From Pseudorasbora parva (taxonomy: Eukaryota; Chordata; Actinopteri; Cypriniformes; Gobionidae), in the NCBI RefSeq assembly GCF_024679245.1, contig NC_090178.1:8905202-8969201 (forward strand): DNA of 64,000 nt. The letters are read 5' to 3'. Under the pieces are notes generated by a model. That model saw nothing but the letters and a program-made list of their open reading frames with translations. It searched no databases and was not told where the DNA came from. Position numbers and translations under genes: made by a program. Shown here one piece after another: positions 45,126-58,260 of this stretch (position 1 is its first letter; each line of letters opens with the position of its first letter).

Positions 45126-45240
45126 AGGGGTGCGTTTCCCGAAACCATCGTTCCAACGAACATTCGCAAACAGCATGCTTGTGTGGTTGCAAAGACAGCT
45201 CTCGACCTGTGGTTAGAAGCATATTTTCTTTTTTGCATGA
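45126..45240. mobile_element. MITE fragment with GTGCGTTTCCCGAAACCATCG end
   Basis: GGGGTGCGTTTCCCGAAACC is a familiar fish MITE terminus. An inverted relative appears at about 55850-55960 (GGTTTCGGGAAACAGTCG ... GGGAAACACACCCC). The right end is unclear. Confidence 0.45.
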
Positions 45241-45425
45241 CGTGGACTAAGATAAATCCTTATCTTGAGCAAAATAAGCAAGCTGACATTTAGTACAATC
45301 TATATCTTTTTTCAAAATACATACAAATTTAATTTGTCTTTTAGTTTGTAAAGAGATTTAAAGTGTCAGTTTTGAAGAGTGAGCTTGTGCGGACGTGCTC
45401 TACTATGTAAGAACGAGCCTATGAC

Positions 45426-45899
45426 TGTCACGTTTTGTGAATACATTGTCTCACCTTTTCTGTGTGTGTGGTTTCGTTGGAGACGTGGTTTCCGATTACT
45501 CTCACTCGGATCACGGACACCTGCTACACTCATCACCGGGGCTATTTATACACGGTTCTCACTCACTTTTGTTGTCAGATTATTGCAGTTCGTGTGGTTC
45601 CTGTCTGCTTGGTGTTTCCTGTTCCTGTGAGTCTTGGATGTTCTGCTCGTCACTCCAGAGTCCCGTCTCCCATCGATTCAGATAGCCCATTCGCAGCCCT
45701 GCGTCACAGCCCGGCGTGTTCAATCTGCCTGCCTTCCCAGCTGGTTCCTGATCTTCAGCCTGCCTGTTCTATTGTGTTTCTGAGTATTCGTCTCACGTCT
45801 TCCAGCGAACTGTTTGTGTTCATTCTGAACTTGAGTATAATAAATCATTTAATTCTCGCTACTGGATTCTCTGTCTCTTTTCCACTAGCAGACGTAACA
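45426..45899 (+). repeat. 5' LTR of the + strand gypsy element (474 bp)
   Basis: TGTCACG...CGTAACA. Contains GGCTATTTATACACGG as a TATA region (about 45539-45555) and AATAAATC (about 45838) as a probable polyadenylation signal. Its last ~180 bp recur at 50233-50310 and 52440-52552. The base composition keeps three + frames open, which explains 82-147-aa open frames that are not genes. Confidence 0.9.
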
Positions 45900-45920
45900 G
45901 AATAATCTGACCACCTCATC

Positions 45921-46950
45921 ATGGATCCAGCGAGAATGGCACAGCTGCAGGAATATTTAACTGCTAGTAGTCAACGTATGGACCAGCAAGCGGGACAGAT
46001 CTCCGCTATGGCTCAGGTGGTACAGGCTCTTGTGATGCAAGTGGCCAAGCTTTCTACCCAGATCCAACAACGATGGTTGATGATAAGATCGCCCACTGTG
46101 CCTGCCACACCACCTGTTCCCCTCAACCCGAGTGACAGCTTCCATCAGCACGAACCCAGGATCCCTACGCCAAAGAAATACTCGGGTGAGATGTGTCGGT
46201 CTTTTCTGACGAGATGCTCTTTGTTTTTCTCACTCTAACCAGTAACATTTTCCATGGAGAGTTCCAGAGTGGCGTTAGTGCTGAACCTCCTCTCTGGACG
46301 TGTGGCTCAGTGGGGAGCGGCGGTGTGGGAGAACAAGGATCCATGCTGTTCCTCGTTCCATTCGCTCCAGGAGGAGATGAGACGGGTGTTTGACCTGGCG
46401 GTGACGGGCCATTGGGGCAGCCTGGAAACTGTCCGATCTCCATCAAGACAAACATTCCGTCTCCGACTATATGATTCAATCCCGCACCCTAGCTGCTGAG
46501 TGCCGCTGGAACGAGGAGGCGCAGTGGGACCGATTCCTGCATGGGTTGGCTGACTGTATCCAACGAGTAATATATACGTTGGACCTTCCCAAGAGCCTTA
46601 ATGGACTGATGGAGTTAGCACTAGGGGTCGATTCCAGGCTGGAACGGTACAATTGCGCCCGAAGGCGACCTGAGACTGTGGAGTTCATCGCGGGGGATAC
46701 GGTCAGCCCACTCAACGATCCCAACCCCATGCAGGTGGGTAGAGCTCAACTCTCCCGGGAGGAGAGGGAGCATCGGAGAACTGTAGGCTTATTTCTCCAC
46801 TGTGGCGTGGCGGGGCATTTCCTCAATTGCTGCCCGTTAAAAGATCAAGCCCGCTCAGTAGAGAGGGGGCTACTGTCGGGTGGAGCAGCATTGGGGAAAT
46901 CCTCGTCTGAGACTCTCCTTCTGAGTAGACTGCAAAGGGCTACCTGATCC
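45921..46950 (+). pseudogene. Gypsy gag
   Basis: Starts MDPARMAQLQEYLTASSQRM. The first 105 residues hold a heptad-like, Gln-rich segment (MAQVVQALVMQVAKLSTQI) suited to a coiled coil. After a frameshift near 46195, capsid-like sequence follows in other frames, including QWDRFLHGLADCIQRVIYTL and LNGLMELALGVDSRLERY. The zinc-knuckle region reads LHCGVAGHFLNCC: the C-x4-H-x4-C part is kept, but the first Cys is lost. At least two frameshifts are present. Confidence 0.8.
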
Positions 46951-46954
46951 CACG

Positions 46955-47215
46955 ACTGCCAGGCCCTGGTGGATTCTGGAGCGGAGGGTAATTTTATGGA
47001 TTTTGCATTTGCCAGTCATCTCTGCATTCCCATCACCCCTCTTCACAAACCCATTGCAGTTCTAGCACTCAATGGTCAGACACTTCCTATGATTACACTA
47101 CACACCATGGACACCATTACCTTGACTGTTGCGGAAAATCACACTGAGACACTGGAGTTTTTTTTATCACAGACACCCCCCTCAGCCCCATCGTCCTTGA
47201 GCACCCCTGGCTGAT
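46955..47215 (+). pseudogene. Gypsy aspartic protease
   Basis: VDSGAEGNFMDFAFASHL holds the retropepsin active-site D-S-G-A in place of the commoner DTGA, and ALNGQTLPMITLHT follows as in the family. The frame is lost after a T-tract at about 47160, before the ILGxPWL-type motif, which appears in another frame as IVLEHPWLMKH. Inactive by frameshift. Confidence 0.8.
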
Positions 47216-47334
47216 GAAGCATAATCCCAGGGTGGATTGGGGTCAAGGCTCCATTTCCACATGGAGTACTCAGTGTTATGCCTCTTGTCTTCTGTCTGCT
47301 TGTTTGTCTGTATCTAGTTCTGTGTTTCAGGAGG

Positions 47335-48200
47335 AGACGGTGGATTTATCTAACGTGCAGATGGAGTACCTCGACCTGAAGGAAGTGTTCAGTAAGTCCC
47401 GGGCTGCTTCTCTTCCTCCGCATCGTCCCTATGACTGTAACATAGATCTTATACCAGGTACTTGCCTAAGTGCAAGTTATATTATCTTTCTAATCCCGAG
47501 AGGGAGGCCATGGAGAAATATATTTCTGATTCGTTGTCTTCCGGGCTCATCCTTCATTCCTCTTCTCGAGCGGGGGCGGGGTTCTTTTTTTGTGGGTAAG
47601 AAGGATGGATCTCTGCAACTGTGCATTAATTACGAGGGCTGAACAACATCACGGTGAAGAACACTTATCCTTTACCGCTGATGTCTTCAGCCTTCGAGAG
47701 GTTGCAGGGAGCGTCCATATTCACAAAATTGGATTTACAAAATAATGCTTATCATTAGGTCCGCATAAGTGGAAATGAGTGGATGAGTGGAAAACAGCAT
47801 TTAATACTCCCAGGGGCCATTTTGAATATTTAGTCATGCCTTTCGGGCTTTCTAACTCCCCAGCCGTTTTCCAAGCACATGTTAATGACGTGCTGAGAGA
47901 CATGGTAGATCAGTTCATTTATGTCTACCTGGATGACATATTGATATTTTCCTCTTCTCTCCAGTAATTTGTTCAGCACGTCAGACTAGTGCTCCAGAGG
48001 TTGCTAGTGAATGGGCTTTTTGTCAAGGCGGAGAAATGCTCTTTTAATGCACAGTCAGTCCCTTTTTTGGGTTACATCATTTCGTCCAAGGGAGTGCGCA
48101 TGGACCCCGACAAGTTTAAGGCTGTGGTTGATTGGCCAACCCCAGATTCCCGTAAGGCCCTGCAGAAGTTTCTGGGGTTTGCCAATTTTTACTGACGTTT
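47335..48200 (+). pseudogene. Gypsy reverse transcriptase
   Basis: Fragments in three frames follow the RT order: the [20 protein letters not shown] lead-in, [17 protein letters not shown], the [14 protein letters not shown] palm segment with a stop after it, [18 protein letters not shown], the catalytic [12 protein letters not shown] (intact), and [19 protein letters not shown] followed by [13 protein letters not shown]. Stops at about 47640, 47756, 47967 and 48195 break it up. The active-site box itself is unchanged. Confidence 0.85.
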
Positions 48201-48237
48201 AATTTGTAATTACAGCCAACTAGCTGCACCTCTGACC

Positions 48238-48640
48238 GTGTTGACCTCCTCCAAGAGTACGTTCAGGTGGTCTGGTGTAGCCGAAGCTAGATTTTCCAAA
48301 CTTAAGAGCTGCTTCATTTCGGCACCCATTCTCGTGGCCCCTGATCCATCACGTCAGTTCGTGGTGGAGGTGGACGCGTCAGAGGTGGGGGTAGGGGCAG
48401 TTCTTTCCCAGCGATCTTCTTCGGATGACCAGATGCATCCTTGTGCATTTTTTTGCATCGCTTATCTACAGGCGAACGTATTTACGACATTGGTAACAAA
48501 GAATTGTTGGCGGTTAAGCTCACATTGGAAGAATGGCATCATTGGTTGGAAGGCTCGGGAGTTCCTTTTATCTTATGGACCGATCATAAGAATTTGTCTG
48601 GAGTGCATCAGATCTGCCAAAAGACTTAACTCTAGGCAGG
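48238..48640 (+). pseudogene. Gypsy RNase H domain
   Basis: FVVEVDASEVGVGAVLSQRS carries the first catalytic Asp (EVDAS). A frameshift near 48440 moves to the frame with [20 protein letters not shown] (the ELLA Glu) and [13 protein letters not shown] (third acidic residue), then a stop. All acidic positions survive, but in separate frames. Confidence 0.8.
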
Positions 48641-48779
48641 CTTGGTGGGCCCTTTTTTTTGGTCGTTTTAATTTTTCTCTATCGTATCGTCCGGGTTCTA
48701 TCTAACCCGATGCTTTCTCGCGTGTTTTTGACCTTTCCGAGCGCCTGTCTACTCCGAGTGCATTTTTCCAGAGCAACTG

Positions 48780-50130
48780 ATTATCTCTACACTCACATGG
48801 GAAATCGAGTTGAAGGTCAGGCCAGCCTTAGAAGAGGTAATGCCTCCGCCCGGTGTCCCACTGAGTTGTTTGTTTGTGCCTGAGGGGATCCGGTCCGACG
48901 TCATTCGATGGGGTCACAGTTCCAATGAGGCTTGTCACCCAGGGGTTAATAGAACTAGATTTCCAGTCAAGCAACAGTTTTGGTGGCCAGGGATGGCTTG
49001 CGACATTCGGGAATTTGTTTTGGTGTACTCTGTGTGTGCCATAGGTAAGAATTCCAATCAATCACCAGATGGGTTACTCCAGCCGCTGTCTGTTCCTTCG
49101 AGACCCTAGTCCCATATCACGCAAGATTTTATGGCCCCAATTTATATTAGCTGGCCTTAAGTACTTTGTACTTACATCAAAATATAAGTACAATGTACTT
49201 ACTGTGTTCAAATTGTATTGCAAAACACCTTTGCTGATATTCAGGTGGGATACGGGTAGAGATAGCGACAGGTGTGGTGGTATGGGTAAGTTTAAGGGTA
49301 GGCGTAAGGGAAGTGTCAACTGTGTAATTACAAATGTAACTACAGAAATTACTTACAGACATAGTTAAATGCAGGCATTTTTTTCAAATGTAAGTACAAT
49401 TTAAAAACATGTACACAATAAGTGCATTATATCAAATGATTAATTACAATGTTAGTACGTAGTAGTTAAGGCCACCTAATATAAAGTGGGTCCGATTTTA
49501 TTACCGCCCTCCCGCCCTCCCAGGGCAAGACGGTGTTTTTAACCGTCGTAGACCGGTTTTCTAAAATGGTTTATTTCATCCCCTTGGCCAAATTACCTTC
49601 TACAAGGAGACAGCAGTGGCTGTCGTAAATCACGTCTTTTGTTTACATGGTCTTCCGCTAGACGTAGTTTCCGACAGGGGACCTCAATTTGTGTCCAAAT
49701 TTTGGCGAGAATTTAGTAGGGGACTACTAGGGGCTACTGTGACACTGTCTTTGGGTTTCCATCCCCAAAGCAATGGTCAGACCGAGCGCACCAACCAGGA
49801 TCTTGAGAGAGTGTTGCGATGTTTGGTCTCCAAGAATCCTTCCTCTTGGAGTCAACAGATTTCTTGGGTTGAGTACGCACATAACTCGTTACCAGTGTCA
49901 GCCACAGGCCTATCTCAGTTCAAGTGTAGTTGAGGTTACCAGCAACCTATTTTTTCCCTGTCTGGAATCCGAGGCCGCTGTCCCCTCCGCTCTTGCATTT
50001 GTCCAGAGGTGTCGCCAGACCTGGTGTAGAGCACGCAAAACTCTACTCCAGGTGGAAGAGTGCACCAAGGCCCAAGCCGAACGCCACCGGTCTAAGCCTC
50101 CCATCCACGTCATGGGTCAAAAAGTTTAGC
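48780..50130 (+). pseudogene. Gypsy integrase, split by an hAT MITE
   Basis: The zinc-binding region HSSNEACHPGVNRTRF, QQFWWPGMACDIREFV and a VYSVCAIGK remnant keeps part of the HHCC module. After the MITE the core continues with [31 protein letters not shown] and [15 protein letters not shown], so D, D and E of the catalytic triad are all present. The C-terminal part ([18 protein letters not shown], then a stop) is frameshifted. It runs into the truncated 3' LTR at about 50233. Confidence 0.85.
49133..49493. mobile_element. hAT MITE, 361 bp, 8-bp duplication GATTTTAT
   Basis: GATTTTAT at 49125-49132 and 49494-49501 flank the element. Its ends are inverted repeats of about 28 bp (left GGCCCCAATTTATATTAGCT, right TAATATAAAGTGGGTCC). 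AAGTACAATGTAC-type palindromes lie inside. It interrupts integrase between the zinc module and the core. An older relative is at 10610-10863. Confidence 0.9.
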
Positions 50131-50675
50131 TTTCTACTAAGAACATTCCTTTGCGGTCCGTGAGTAATAAATTAGCCACTAACTTTATTGGGCCGTTAAC
50201 AGTCACCAAGATTATTAGTCTGGTGACTGTCCGCCGTGTTCAATCTGCCTGCCTGCCCAGCTGGTTCCTGATCTTCAGCCTGCCTGTTCTATTGTGTTTC
50301 TGAGTATTCTTGTCACGTCACATACAAAGGAAAATGGTGCGAGGACTCATGTGCAGGAGAATGACAATTTATTTTCAAAAAACAAAACATAAACTCAAAA
50401 CAACAACCCACGAGGGGGAAAAACACATAATAGAATAATATAAATACAAACTTAAACAAACCAACAGAATCACGGGGAGGACGGAAGACGCAGACATTAC
50501 ACAAGGATCCAACCCAGACTGACAAACACAAGGAGCTTATAAGGGGAAGAAATCAAGAGGGAACAGGTGGGAGAAATCAACACTAATCAGATAACAAGGG
50601 GGAGGGATCTGACAATGACAGGAGCACATGCAAGACATGACACATGTGCACACAAGACAGGACAGGCATGTGACA

Positions 50676-52068
50676 TTACCCCCTCCTTAAGGAGCGGCTA
50701 CCAGACGCTCCACTAGGGATGGGAGGAACAGACCAGGGCGGGACGGGAGGGACAGACCAGGGCGGGACGGGAGGGACAGACCAGGGGGGCACGGGAGGGA
50801 CAGACCAGGGGGGCACGGGAGGGACAGACCAGGGGGGCACGGGAGGGAAAGGGGAAACAGACAAGGAAGGAACAGACAAGGGAGGGGTAAACAAGGGAGG
50901 GACAAGGAAAACAAAAAGTTCAGGAGGCCATGGTGGCCCACAAAGTTCGAATGGCCAGGGCGGCCCGCCGAGTTCGGGAGGCCCACCGAGTTCAAGCGGC
51001 CGGGGAGGCCCGTAGAGTTCAGGCAGCCAGGGCGGCACGGGTAGAGCAGGGCGCCAGGGAGGCACGGTGAGAGCAGGGCGCCTCAGCGGCACGGGGAGAG
51101 CAGGACGCCTCAGGGGCGCAGGGAGAGCAGGACGCCTCAGGGGCGCAGGGAGACCAGGATGCCTCAGGGGCACAGGGAGAGCAGGACGCCTCAGGGGCGC
51201 AGGGAGAGCAGGACACCTCAGGAGCGCAGGGAGAGCAGGACGCCTCAGGGGCGCAGGGAGAGCAGGACGCCTCAGGGGCGCAGGGAGAGCAGGACGCCTC
51301 AGGGGCGCAGGCAGGGCGTCGGGGAAACTTCTCCAGTCCAGCAGTATCCACCGGCACTGGGACCTCCGGAATACGATCTGCCGGCATTGGGACCACCGGA
51401 ACCCGATCCGCCGGAACTGGGACCACCGGAACACGATCCGCCGGAACTGGGACCACCGGCACACGATCCACCGGCACAGGGACCACCGGAACACGATCCA
51501 CTGGCACAGGGACCACCGGAACACGATCCACCGGCACAGGGACCACCGGCACACGATCCGCCGGCACAGGGACCACCGGAACACGATCCGCCGGCACAGG
51601 GACCACCGGCACTGGGACCACCGGAACACGATCCGCCGGCACAGGGACCACCGGCACTGGGACCACCGGAACACGATCCACCGGCACAGGGACCACCGGA
51701 ACACGATCCGCCGGCACAGGGACCACCGGAACACGATCTGCCGGCACAGGGACCACCGGAACACGATCTGCCGGCACAGGGACCACCGGAACACGATCCG
51801 CCACCACAGGGACCACCGGAACACGATCCGCCGGAACTGGGACCACCGGAACACGATCCACCGGAACTGGGACCACCGGAACATGATCCACCGGAGTGGT
51901 GGATGACACCCTGTGCTTCTCCCAAGCATGCAGGACTGCCACCACAAAGCCTCCCATTACAGCCCTCCAGGCCATGTCTGGACTCGGGTTTCCCTGACTC
52001 GGGACCCCCGGAACTGGCACCGAGGGAGACCTTCTCTGCTGAGTCCTTATAGTATGGTTGGATCCTTC
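50676..52068 (-). CDS. Repeat-built open reading region of the non-autonomous LTR element
   Basis: Three tandem arrays, with periods 30, 27 and 24 bp, all multiples of three, keep several frames open over hundreds of codons. One - strand frame (51947-50676, 423 aa) runs to the purine tract and ends in W-S-V-P-P-V-P-P repeats. A second (to 51019, 351 aa, opening with GTG rather than ATG at 52074) has D-R-V-P-V-V-P-V-P-A repeats and C-S-P-C-A-P-E-A-S repeats. A third is Gly/Ser/Cys-rich. I cannot tell which, if any, is translated. No known domain is present. The persistent codon-length periodicity suggests either coding constraint or simple slippage of an ancestral coding repeat. Confidence 0.4.
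50725..50850. repeat. 24-bp tandem repeat, ~5 copies
   Basis: Unit GGGACAGACCAGGGCGGGAC plus four bases. Later units carry GGGGGGCACGGGA in place of GGGCGGGACGGGA. Confidence 0.9.
51060..51312. repeat. 27-bp tandem repeat, ~9 copies
   Basis: Unit GGACGCCTCAGGGGCGCAGG plus GAGAGCA, with isolated substitutions. Confidence 0.9.
51345..51895. repeat. 30-bp tandem repeat, ~18 units with 15-bp half units
   Basis: Unit GGAACACGATCCGCCGGCAC plus AGGGACCACC. At two places (about 51606 and 51651) a 15-bp GGCACTGGGACCACC half unit is inserted, which keeps the reading frame. Confidence 0.95.
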
Positions 52069-52665
52069 TGTCACATCACATACAAAGGAAAATGGTGCGA
52101 GGACTCATGTACAGGAGAATGACAATTTATTTTCAAAAAACAAAACAAAACTCAAAACAACAACCCACGAGGGGGAAAAACACATAATAGAATAATATAA
52201 ATACAAACTTAAACAAACCAACAGAATCACGGGGAGGACGGAAGACGCAGACATTACACAAGGATCCAACCCAGACTGACAAACACAAGGAGCTTATAAG
52301 GGGAAGAAATCAAGAGGGAACAGGTGGGAGAAATCAACACTAATCAGATAACAAGGGGGAGGGATCTGACAATGACAGGAGCACATGCAAGACATGACAA
52401 AACCCACATGTGCACACAAGACAGGACAGGCATGTGACAATTCCTCTCACTTCTTCCAGTGAACTGTTTGTGTTCATTCTGAACTTGAGTATAATAAATA
52501 CTTTGATTCTCGCTACTGTATTCTATGTCTCTTTCCACCAGCAGACATAACAATGACTAAATCTGGAAATAAAGCAAAATAACCTCGATCAAGTAAATAA
52601 TAAATAATAAAATAAGAATTAGTCCTCAGATGCCATGTCCATAATTTATAGCAACAACAAAAAAA

Positions 52666-55780
<3,115 letters not shown>

Positions 55781-55782
55781 TT

Positions 55783-55832
55783 GTGTAAGTCTGAAGAAGC
55801 GAGTTTAGGTATATTGGTGCAGAGCCAGATTT
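55783..55832 (-). mobile_element. Short L2 3' UTR fragment
   Basis: TGTGTAAGTCTGAAGAAGCG followed by AGTTTAGGTATATTGGTGCAG matches about 15432-15480, inside the inverted L2 copy. Confidence 0.65.
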
Positions 55833-56059
55833 GAGACAATATGGTTTCGGGAAACAGTCGTGACTAGTATAGCTAGTCTAGTTTCTACAAATATGCATCG
55901 TACCATGGTAATTAAACAGTGAGTTACATAGTTGTTTGGGAAACACACCCCACATTGGGCGCTCAAACATTGGGCGGGCCAGGGACCTCAGGCAGAGTGC
56001 TGACAGGGCCAGCGCCATGGCATGTTGATAGTATCCCCAATTCGATGGTCAGTTCTGAC

Positions 56060-56240
56060 AAACGTCAAACATGACCGACTGAAAGGAAATCATCTCGGTC
56101 ACGTATGTAACCCTCATTCCCTGAAGAAGAAAACGGAGACGTACTTCCCGTCGTCACAGGTGCTTTGCTTCCATTGAAGGACCGAGTCACTAGCTCAGCT
56201 CAGAAAAGCAAAGATACAATATTCCACTTCCTTATTTATA
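56060..56240 (+). mobile_element. DIRS-type terminal region fragment
   Basis: CATCTCGGTCACGTATGTAA, then CCCTCATTCCCTGAAGAAGA and CGGAGACGTAC, is the kind of terminal sequence carried by fish DIRS elements. No coding region is attached. It lies about 350 bp upstream of IFITM-like copy 2. Confidence 0.45.
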
Positions 56241-56470
56241 CCTGTGCTGTGTGAACCGCATGCCAATGTTCACTGGCTTGTTTTTAAAGCTTGGATTAGG
56301 AAGGACTTTTTAAAATATAACTGATATTATTAGTCTAAAAGAAGAATTGTTTCTACACCAGATTTTGTTTTAGTGCAGAGAGGATTGTGAGTGTAACTGT
56401 TACTGCCATAGTGTTGCCTCTGCAGTTACTTGTAGATGTATGTGTGGTCAAAGTAGGGAAAAAAATAGGC

Positions 56471-56524
56471 CGTTTCAGTTCTTTACCACATCCCATTGGC
56501 ATTCAGATGGTTCAGCATAAAAGG
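56471..56524 (+). promoter_or_regulatory. Proximal promoter of IFITM-like copy 2: IRF-like element and TATA-like box
   Basis: CGTTTCAGTTCTTT (56471-56484) and CATAAAAGG (56516-56524), 45 bp apart as in copy 1, with an inverted CCAAT box (CATTGG, about 56493) between them that copy 1 lacks. The ATG follows 87 bp after the TATA-like box. Confidence 0.5.
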
Positions 56525-56602
56525 CTAAGGTACTGAGAAAAGACTCACAATATTTGATCAGCAAAGCATAGAGCCATATCTAAATAAGAAAGGCGATCAG
56601 TA

Positions 56603-58260
56603 ATGGACCTGGCTTCATCTCCATATCCTCAGGGTGGAAATGCTGGAAATCTTTATGCAGTCCACCCCAACAGCGTCCAGCTTAATGCCCAGCTCCTGAA
56701 TCACCACAATGAGCCTGTGGTCATTGTTCAACCCCCTGTGTACCAGACCCACGCTCCACAGGCTGACCCTGTGCCGGATTACATGTGTTACTCCAAATTT
56801 ACCACGCTGTGCTGCTGCATCTGTCTGGGAGTTGCTGCTGTTTATTACTCTAAGGCTGTAAGTATTCATTTAGTTACCCATGAATGTATATGTTTTATAT
56901 TTTTTCTTCTTTTTTTTGCACATGTATTTTTCATATTATGCAAACATATTATGCAAAATTCAAATAAGATGCATTCATACTACCGTTCAAGAAGTTCAAG
57001 AAGTCTTGAATGCAATTTTTTTCAATATCATCAGTATTACAATAATTATTTCTGAATTCTGTACAGTTTTTCTCAATCGCTTTGGCTAAATTTTTCAATA
57101 AGACTTTTTTTTCTCAATTTTCACAATTTTTTTGTTTTTAACAAGAGTTCAGATCTCTTCAGATCAGATCAGACTTTCTTATTTGTGCAAATTTCATTTG
57201 TTTTGGCACATCTGTGCAAAAGAGTTAGTACAATTGTACAGTTTGCAAAATAATTAAATGCACATGTTGAGTTGATTCTCAAAAAAACAGTCAAACTCTT
57301 TACAACTTATAAACATTATTTCATTGTGTAAGCCATTACATGCAAAATTATCCATTCAGTTATGAAATCCATTAGACATGTATTCTAAATATTCATGACA
57401 TGGAATTTTTACACACGCCCACATTGTGTTTCCATGTTTTATTGGGACTTTCCTTAGTTGTAATGGTTTTTATCCCCCTACACTATCCCTACCCATAAAC
57501 CTGCCCATCACAGGAAACATTCTGCATTTTTACATTTGCAAGTAACATCAATTCGTATGATTTATAAGATGTTTTCCTCATGGGGTCCAAAAAATGTCCC
57601 CACAAGGACAAGGATTTCAGATATTGCCATCTTTGTGGGGACATTTTGACCAATTGAACTTACAGTTTAAAGTAAGTTTAGACGAAAAATGCACCAAAGT
57701 GATTGAGTAAAAATGTAAAGAATAGCAAGAATATTAAAGACACGACTGTGTGATATTGATGTGGGTCTTTATGCAGCTTAATTTGCCAAAACAAATTTCC
57801 CTTAAAAGGGAAAAATAAAGTATAACCAATATAAAACAAGTGTTTGGCTAATATGACATCTAAAAAACAGATGGTCTTCTTGATTAGTTTTAGATGGGCA
57901 GTGCTGGTCTCTTACTGGCACACACTGCTTAACCGCAGAGTCAGTAAAATAGAATTCTCCAGAAGCGGTTTCTCTGTCTCTAAATAAGCACTCTTGTTCA
58001 CAGCATGTGGTTTATGTTTACAGGCCTGATTTTGCAGTAAAATTATTTTACCTTGTACAATGAGTGGTTGACATTTGTGATTTTTACCTTTACTTTCACA
58101 GACTCGCAGAGCTAACGGTGCTGGACAGAGGGCAGAAGCAGCGAGCAACTCTCAAACTGCACTCATCCTGAACCACGTCGCTGTTGTTGTGGGCTCCATC
58201 ATACTTATATTATATTTGCTCAACCTATTTTACTTTGATAGAAAACTTTTTAGTTTCTAA
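56603..58260 (+). CDS. CD225/dispanin (IFITM-like) membrane protein, copy 2
   Basis: Exon 1 (56603-56857, 85 codons) is almost identical to that of copy 1; the protein differs at about six residues, all near the N-terminus. It encodes the Pro-rich N-terminus and the first CD225 half (PVPDYMCYSKF, the CCCIC cluster). The intron is 1244 bp, free of the Tc1 inserts seen in copy 1. Exon 2 (58102-58260) continues in phase 0 with RANGAGQRAEAASNS, the second hydrophobic segment NHVAVVVGSIILILYLLNLF and a stop, for 137 aa. Read straight through, this gives the two-segment, short-tail topology of the family. A sequence resembling the third exon of copy 1 remains at 58330, possibly unused. Role in antiviral membrane defence is inferred from the family. 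Confidence 0.8.
57440..57665. repeat. Dispersed repeat in the intron of copy 2
   Basis: CCTCATGGGGTCCAAAAAAT, then TGTCCCCACAAGG and ATCTTTGTGGGGACATTTTG, is a repeat often seen in fish introns. It contains an inverted TGTCCCCACA / TGTGGGGACA pair. Class unknown. Confidence 0.45.

Larger units (their letters stand above)
50311..52439 (-). mobile_element. Non-autonomous LTR retrotransposon with repeat-built internal region
   Basis: Two LTRs, 50311-50675 (365 bp) and 52069-52439 (371 bp), both TGTCAC...GTGACA, differ mainly by a 6-bp indel and a few substitutions. Flanks ATTCT and ATTCC are a 5-bp duplication with one mismatch. On the - strand the purine tract AAGGAGGGGGTAA lies directly before the 3' LTR, fixing the orientation. 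The 1.4-kb interior holds no gag or pol domain. It is inserted inside the 3' LTR of the gypsy element. Close LTR similarity means it is among the youngest insertions here. Confidence 0.9.
45426..52552 (+). mobile_element. Gypsy LTR retrotransposon with ATGAC duplication, carrying two nested insertions
   Basis: Perfect 5-bp duplication ATGAC (45421-45425 and 52553-52557) brackets the element, which starts TGTCACG and ends ATAACA. Order: 5' LTR (45426-45899), gag, protease, RT, RNase H, integrase, partial 3' LTR. The 3' LTR lacks about its first 290 bp: the integrase end runs straight into LTR sequence at about 50233. Insertions are an hAT MITE (49133-49493) and a non-autonomous LTR element (50311-52439) inside the 3' LTR. 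The genes are heavily frameshifted. Confidence 0.9.

Noticed and set aside
45462..45905. 147-aa open frame
   Set aside because: It lies wholly within the gypsy 5' LTR, and neighbouring frames are equally open.
51067..52052. Large + strand open frames (279 and 297 aa)
   Set aside because: They are frames through the 30-bp array on the strand opposite to the LTR element's orientation, kept open by its period being a multiple of three.
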